Assembly (NCBI RefSeq): GCF_000949425.1
Contig: NZ_CP010976.1
Location: 2,542,001-2,606,000, forward strand
Direction of reading: 5' to 3'
Length of the DNA stretch: 64,000 bases
From: Paenibacillus sp. IHBB 10380
GTDB lineage: Bacteria > Bacillota > Bacilli > Paenibacillales > Paenibacillaceae
Under the pieces are notes generated by a model. It did not search any database. It had not been told where the DNA came from and worked only from the letters and a program-made list of their open reading frames with translations. The position numbers were made by a program, and so were the translations under genes. This document shows positions 60,254 through 64,000 of this stretch, piece by piece (within the stretch, counting starts at the first letter, position 1; each line of letters begins with the position of its first letter).

Positions 60254-61618
60254 TTACTTAAGAAACACAGATGCGTCCCCGGCTTTTTTGGTCAGCTTGC
60301 CATTTTCTATGAAACCCATCTTCTCCATCCATAGTTCAAACTCCCGAATCGGACGTAGACCGAGCAATTCACGCAGCGTTGCGGTCTCGTGATAACCGGT
60401 TGTTTGATAGTTCAGCATGACATCGTCGCCATGCGGAATACCCATGAAGAAGTTGTTGCCTGCTGCGGACAGTAGGACCGCCAAATTTTCCAGATCGTTC
60501 TGATCCGCCTTCATATGATTGGTGTAGCAAGCGTCGCAGCCCATGGAAATTCCTGATAATTTACCCATGAAATGATCTTCTAATCCGGCGCGAATAACCT
60601 GCTTCGCATCATACAGATACTCAGGACCGATGAAACCGACCACGGTATTCACGAGGAACGGGTTATATTTCTTGGCAAATCCGTAGCAACGTGCTTCCAT
60701 CGTTACTTGGTCGATCCCGTGATGAGCTTCCGATGACAATTCCGATCCTTGGCCCGTCTCGAAATACATGACATTCGGACCTGCTACCTGTCCGTGATTC
60801 AGCACGAGCTGCTGCGCTTCCGCGATCGTGGCAGCATCGAATCCGAAGGCTGCATTGCCCTTCTGCGAGCCTGCGATCGATTGGAAGATCAGGCCTGTCG
60901 GCGCGCCTCGCTTGACGGCTTCCATCTGAGTAGTGACATGGGCCAGAACGCATGTTTGCGTAGGAATCTCCCACTTTTGTCTGAACTCTTCGAAGCGGTT
61001 CAAGATACGTGTGACGCTTTCCACAGAGTCATCCACTGGGTTGAGCCCCAGTACCGCATCCCCGATACCGAAGGTCAAGCCTTCCATCAGGGAAGCCATG
61101 ATTCCATCGGGATCATCGGTCGGGTGATTCGGCTGCAGACGGGCCGATAAGGTGCCCGACCGGCCAATCGTCGTGTTGGCGTGGGCCGTAATTCTAATCT
61201 TCTTCGCCCCGTACATCAAATCGAGGTTGGACATAAGCTTAGCTACTGCGGCAACCATTTCTGCGGTAAGTCCGCGCGACACACGCTTGATGTCGGATTC
61301 GGTCGTGTTTTCATCCAGAATCCACTCGCGCAGCTCTTCTACGGTCCAATTTTTAATCTCGCTATAGATAAGTTCATTAACCTGATCCTGAATAATGCGG
61401 GTAACCTCGTCCTCTTCATAAGGAACCGCAGGATTGTCGCGTAAGTCCGACATTTTAATCTGAGACAGAACCACTTTGGCCGCTACGCGCTCTTCTGACG
61501 AATCAGCTGCCAGACCGGCAAGCTTGTCCCCCGATTTTTCTTCATTTGCTTTTGCCATGACTTCCATCAGCGTTTTAAATTGGTAGGCTCGACCAAACAA
61601 TTTGGTTTTTAAAATCAC
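60254..61618 (-). CDS. eutB: Ethanolamine ammonia-lyase large subunit EutB
   Basis: About 454 residues. This TIM-barrel heavy chain holds the ethanolamine site and cleaves it to acetaldehyde and ammonia. Segments: LFGRAYQFKTLMEVMAKAN near the start, TAEMVAAVAKLMSNLDLMYG near 115, GTLSARLQPNHPTDDPDG near 165, and GCDACYTNHMKADQNDLENL near 380. I chose GTG 61618, preceded by GGAAGGAGGAGC; the longer frame to 61642 starts upstream of that site. It sits 18 bp before eutC. Confidence 0.97.
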   Translation of the reverse strand: MILKTKLFGRAYQFKTLMEVMAKANEEKSGDKLAGLAADSSEERVAAKVVLSQIKMSDLRDNPAVPYEEDEVTRIIQDQVNELIYSEIKNWTVEELREWILDENTTESDIKRVSRGLTAEMVAAVAKLMSNLDLMYGAKKIRITAHANTTIGRSGTLSARLQPNHPTDDPDGIMASLMEGLTFGIGDAVLGLNPVDDSVESVTRILNRFEEFRQKWEIPTQTCVLAHVTTQMEAVKRGAPTGLIFQSIAGSQKGNAAFGFDAATIAEAQQLVLNHGQVAGPNVMYFETGQGSELSSEAHHGIDQVTMEARCYGFAKKYNPFLVNTVVGFIGPEYLYDAKQVIRAGLEDHFMGKLSGISMGCDACYTNHMKADQNDLENLAVLLSAAGNNFFMGIPHGDDVMLNYQTTGYHETATLRELLGLRPIREFELWMEKMGFIENGKLTKKAGDASVFLK

Positions 61619-61647
61619 AAAAGCTCCTCCTTCCAAGTACAACTCTA

Positions 61648-63078
61648 TTAGTTAAACACGAGAGTTTTAATGACGACGGGCAATACCTTGCCTCCCGCAA
61701 TCGGCTTGCCGATGTCAATATAGTCTCCGTTGTCAACTTGCACACTATCGATGCAGACGACATCCTTCTTGTAGCCAAGCAGAGCATATAGCGTCTGTCC
61801 GAGCACCTTAGCTATATCATGATGAACAATCACGATGAGCGGATACTCTTTTTCCAGCATCTCTGCCATTCCTTTGTGTAATCCATGGGCATACTTCTGC
61901 ACCTCCAGGAAGCTTGGACTCTTCTTCCCTTCCAGCGCAATCGCCACTTTCTGCAAATCATTATTCAGCTTGAACCAGTTCAATTTGTCGGAAATGGCTT
62001 TTGCCAGCACCTCATCGCTTCCCGATTCATCCGCCCATGCGAGCTTCAGAATTGGAATATTCTTAATCGGAAAACTCTCTTCCGTATAGGTGATAGTACT
62101 CCCGCTGATCTCTGTCGTATGGGAACCAGCCCCCACGACGGTTGCTCGGATGGTTTCGGCCGCTCTTGCCACCGTCATTTGCTGTGTCAATGAGGAGGTA
62201 GCAATCGCTCTTCCCAACAAAATCCCGATGTCTCCAAACTTGAATACATCGTCCGCCGCTTCTTGGTAAATGTAGTCGGCCACCCCTCCAGAGAAGGAAA
62301 TGCACGGAATGGTTCGATCCAGCTTCAACCCTTTGTTCGTGACGATGATGTCGAAGAAATCGCCTGGCGGCCGGAGGCCGACGCTTTCTTCGAGCAGCTT
62401 GACCATTTCCTGAATGATCGGCTCAAGTTCGGTCGGCGTTACCCGCTGCCCGAGTGCCAACTGAATTCCTCTTCGCGCTATAAGCTGTTTGATTTTGGGC
62501 GCGATATAGGTAATCTCTCGTGTCACCTGGTCTACCTTGATCAGACGACCTCCAATGTCCAGACATCCCGTATCCAGCAGCTCGCCGCTGGAGAACAGCG
62601 CCAAATTGCTGGTGCCGCCCCCAATGTCGATGTTGACAATGGAAGTGGAATGTTCCTTGGAGTACGTATGGGCTCCGGCGCCTTTGGCAGCAATGATGCT
62701 TTCCAGGTCCGGCCCGGCCGTGGCGACCACAAAGTCCCCGGCAAATCCGCTTAACGATAGCAACACTTCATTGGCGTTTTCTTTTCTAGCCGTCTCGCCA
62801 GTAATAATGACGGCGCCTGTTTGAATCTCTTCTTTGCGAATGCCGGCTTTTCGGTACTGCTCTTGTACGAATGTCTGGATTTCTCCAACATCAATCCGGT
62901 TATCCTCAAGCACAGGTGTGAAGCAAATATCGCTTCGATAGACCACTTCTTTGTCCGTAATGACCAGACGGGGTACAGAAAAGGCAGATCCTAGATTCTG
63001 GATATACAACTTGGACAGCACGAGCTGGGTCGTGGATGTTCCCATATCAATACCTACACTTAACAGTTCTTCGTTCAT
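61648..63078 (-). CDS. eutA: Ethanolamine ammonia-lyase reactivating factor EutA
   Basis: About 476 residues with an ASKHA (actin/Hsp70) ATPase fold that exchanges damaged cobalamin from EutBC. It has SVGIDMGTSTTQLVLSKL near residue 10 (phosphate 1), VNIDIGGGTSNLALFSSG near 145 (phosphate 2) and CISFSGGVADYIY near 260. ATG 63078 follows AGAGGTGAGAGAA; a longer frame adds three residues. The 128-bp leader before it carries an antitermination element, so expression depends on the EutVW system. Confidence 0.95.
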   Translation of the reverse strand: MNEELLSVGIDMGTSTTQLVLSKLYIQNLGSAFSVPRLVITDKEVVYRSDICFTPVLEDNRIDVGEIQTFVQEQYRKAGIRKEEIQTGAVIITGETARKENANEVLLSLSGFAGDFVVATAGPDLESIIAAKGAGAHTYSKEHSTSIVNIDIGGGTSNLALFSSGELLDTGCLDIGGRLIKVDQVTREITYIAPKIKQLIARRGIQLALGQRVTPTELEPIIQEMVKLLEESVGLRPPGDFFDIIVTNKGLKLDRTIPCISFSGGVADYIYQEAADDVFKFGDIGILLGRAIATSSLTQQMTVARAAETIRATVVGAGSHTTEISGSTITYTEESFPIKNIPILKLAWADESGSDEVLAKAISDKLNWFKLNNDLQKVAIALEGKKSPSFLEVQKYAHGLHKGMAEMLEKEYPLIVIVHHDIAKVLGQTLYALLGYKKDVVCIDSVQVDNGDYIDIGKPIAGGKVLPVVIKTLVFN

Positions 63079-63120
63079 TTCTCTCACCTCTATGAATACA
63101 TAAATTTCTTATATGCAAAC

Positions 63121-63208
63121 AAAAAGGCCTAAAGTTATAATAAACTCCTGATTCGCAGGAATTTATAACCTTAAGCCTCATTGCTTGCAAGACTACACCA
63201 TTGTAGTC
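63121..63208 (-). promoter_or_regulatory. EutV-type (ANTAR) antiterminator leader upstream of eutA
   Basis: On the minus-strand RNA, hairpin P1 (63208-63191) is GACTAC-AATGGT-GTAGTC, a 6-bp stem with a six-base loop having A at position 1 and G at 4. Hairpin P2 (63186-63173) is AAGC-AATGAG-GCTT, again with A1 and G4. P2's 3' arm is the start of a long intrinsic terminator: the strand 63176-63155 pairs with 63150-63126, followed by a U-run at 63125-63121. P2 and the terminator are mutually exclusive. This matches the dual-hexaloop motif bound by phosphorylated EutV, which lets transcription read into eutA and beyond. Confidence 0.92.
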
Positions 63209-63215
63209 CGAATAT

Positions 63216-63980
63216 TTATTTTTTGAAGGTAAACGTAACCGTTGTACCCTTTGGATTGGACGTAATCGCAAGCTTCCCTTTCAACTTGTCCTTCACATAG
63301 CTGCGGACAATGGATAACCCCAAGCTTTTGCGCGAACATTCTTTGACGGGAAATCCCATTCCGTCATCCGTCACTTCTACAGTGACCAATCCGCCTTCAA
63401 GAAGCGCATGTACCGTAATATTACCATCTGAGCAGTCACCGAAGGCATGCTCATAACCATTTTGTAAGAGTTCGTTAACAATCAGCGCAATCGCAACAGT
63501 GCGATCGCTATCGAGACAAATGCTTTGTGCTGCTTTCATTTCTATATTAATATTTTTACAATCGACAAAACATCGTTGAATATTAGAAGCAATCAATCGA
63601 ATGACATCCAGCAAATCCACATGTGCTTCGATCTCCGTCGACAGCAACTCATGGGTGGCCGCGATGGCCAGCACCCGACTCACACTTTCGTTCAAACATT
63701 TTTTGGCTTCCGGGCTTTCACTTTGCCGCCCCTGGATACGAAGCAGTGACGCCACCGTCTGCAAATTGTTTTTCACCCTGTGGTGGATTTCGCGAATAGC
63801 CACCGACTTGGAGACAATCTCCGCTTCCTTGTCCTTGATTTCCGTCACATCATGCAAGATGACGCCTACGCGAAAATCCCGTTCTGTAATAAACAACCGT
63901 TTCACCTGATAATAGTAGCCGGCTACCTTCACATCTGTCGTCAATGAACAGGAAGGGGACGAAGAGTACTCCTTTATCAC
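63216..63980 (-). CDS. eutW: Sensor histidine kinase EutW (5' end beyond the window)
   Basis: 254 codons of the C-terminal part; the frame is open to the window edge and the true start lies outside. Residues 1-50 are the end of a PAS-like sensory region (RDFRVGVILHDVTEIKDKE). The HisKA_2 dimerisation helix with the phospho-His is AIREIHHRVKNNLQTVASLL near 61-80, and the HATPase domain has VNELLQNGYEHAF near 167 and DDGMGFPVKE near 204. It senses ethanolamine and phosphorylates the antiterminator EutV, whose gene should lie just to the right. It ends 8 bp before hairpin P1 of the eutA leader. Confidence 0.93.
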   Translation of the reverse strand: MIKEYSSSPSCSLTTDVKVAGYYYQVKRLFITERDFRVGVILHDVTEIKDKEAEIVSKSVAIREIHHRVKNNLQTVASLLRIQGRQSESPEAKKCLNESVSRVLAIAATHELLSTEIEAHVDLLDVIRLIASNIQRCFVDCKNINIEMKAAQSICLDSDRTVAIALIVNELLQNGYEHAFGDCSDGNITVHALLEGGLVTVEVTDDGMGFPVKECSRKSLGLSIVRSYVKDKLKGKLAITSNPKGTTVTFTFKK

Positions 63981-64000
63981 GCCGGAGAAGGTCGTCTGAT

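Overview
The window looks like chromosome of a spore-forming, low-to-moderate GC Firmicute of the Paenibacillaceae type (Paenibacillus or Brevibacillus-like). The signs are a GerA-type germinant receptor operon, strong AGGAGG ribosome sites, Firmicute-style ethanolamine utilisation (eut) genes with an EutV/EutW-type antitermination leader, an SF0329-family protein, and a non-ribosomal peptide synthetase (NRPS) locus. Species cannot be fixed from the sequence alone. No rRNA, tRNA or CRISPR array was recognised.

Layout. 0.1-3.9 kb: germinant receptor operon in the order B-A-C (+). 4-14 kb: accessory region with MmcQ/YjbR, SF0329 and sugar-efflux MFS genes and a SecA2-like ATPase, mixed with remnants of IS110, IS3, IS4 and IS5 elements and gene scraps. 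14.1-16.8 kb: an ABC exporter (ATPase plus permease) next to a regulator that fuses a degenerate ABC-ATPase fold to a LytTR DNA-binding domain. 16.9-21.8 kb: decayed genes (RND pump fragment, ISL3, frameshifted hypotheticals, glycosidase-like fragment). 21.8-38.2 kb (all -): NRPS locus. In transcription order it has a type II thioesterase, a large C(partial)-A-T-E-C-A-T-E synthetase, a GT17-family glycosyltransferase overlapping it by 4 bp, a wrecked A-...-E synthetase, and a C-A-T-(divergent C/E-like) synthetase. No TE domain and no intact first module are present, so the pathway is probably broken or split. 38.2-41.5 kb: IS3, XRE and tyrosine-recombinase remnants. 41.6-51.4 kb: mixed accessory genes (acyltransferase scrap, polysaccharide deacetylase plus YkoP, broken TetR/DUF4188, Ogt plus luciferase-like oxidoreductase, MocR regulator beside a dead MFS gene, IS1595 remnant, DinB scrap, alpha/beta hydrolase, ClbS-like, GNAT).

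51.9-64.0 kb (all -): an intact ethanolamine microcompartment operon, eutW-A-B-C-L-(tailed BMC-H)-E-M-T-D-(TIGR02536)-N-(PduT-like BMC-T)-H. EutBC cleaves ethanolamine to acetaldehyde and ammonia with adenosylcobalamin, EutA reactivates the lyase, EutT supplies the cofactor, EutE and EutD take acetaldehyde to acetyl phosphate, EutH imports substrate and the BMC proteins build the shell. The eutW-eutA gap carries a textbook dual hexaloop-hairpin antiterminator overlapping an intrinsic terminator, the kind of site bound by EutV.

Main themes are the coupled GT17 in an NRPS operon, the dead-ABC/LytTR regulator, the eut regulatory leader and two unusual shell proteins, and a very high density of IS and gene debris that has broken many loci. 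Coding calls rest on reading the translations by eye; family names are from memory of the motifs, not from searches.
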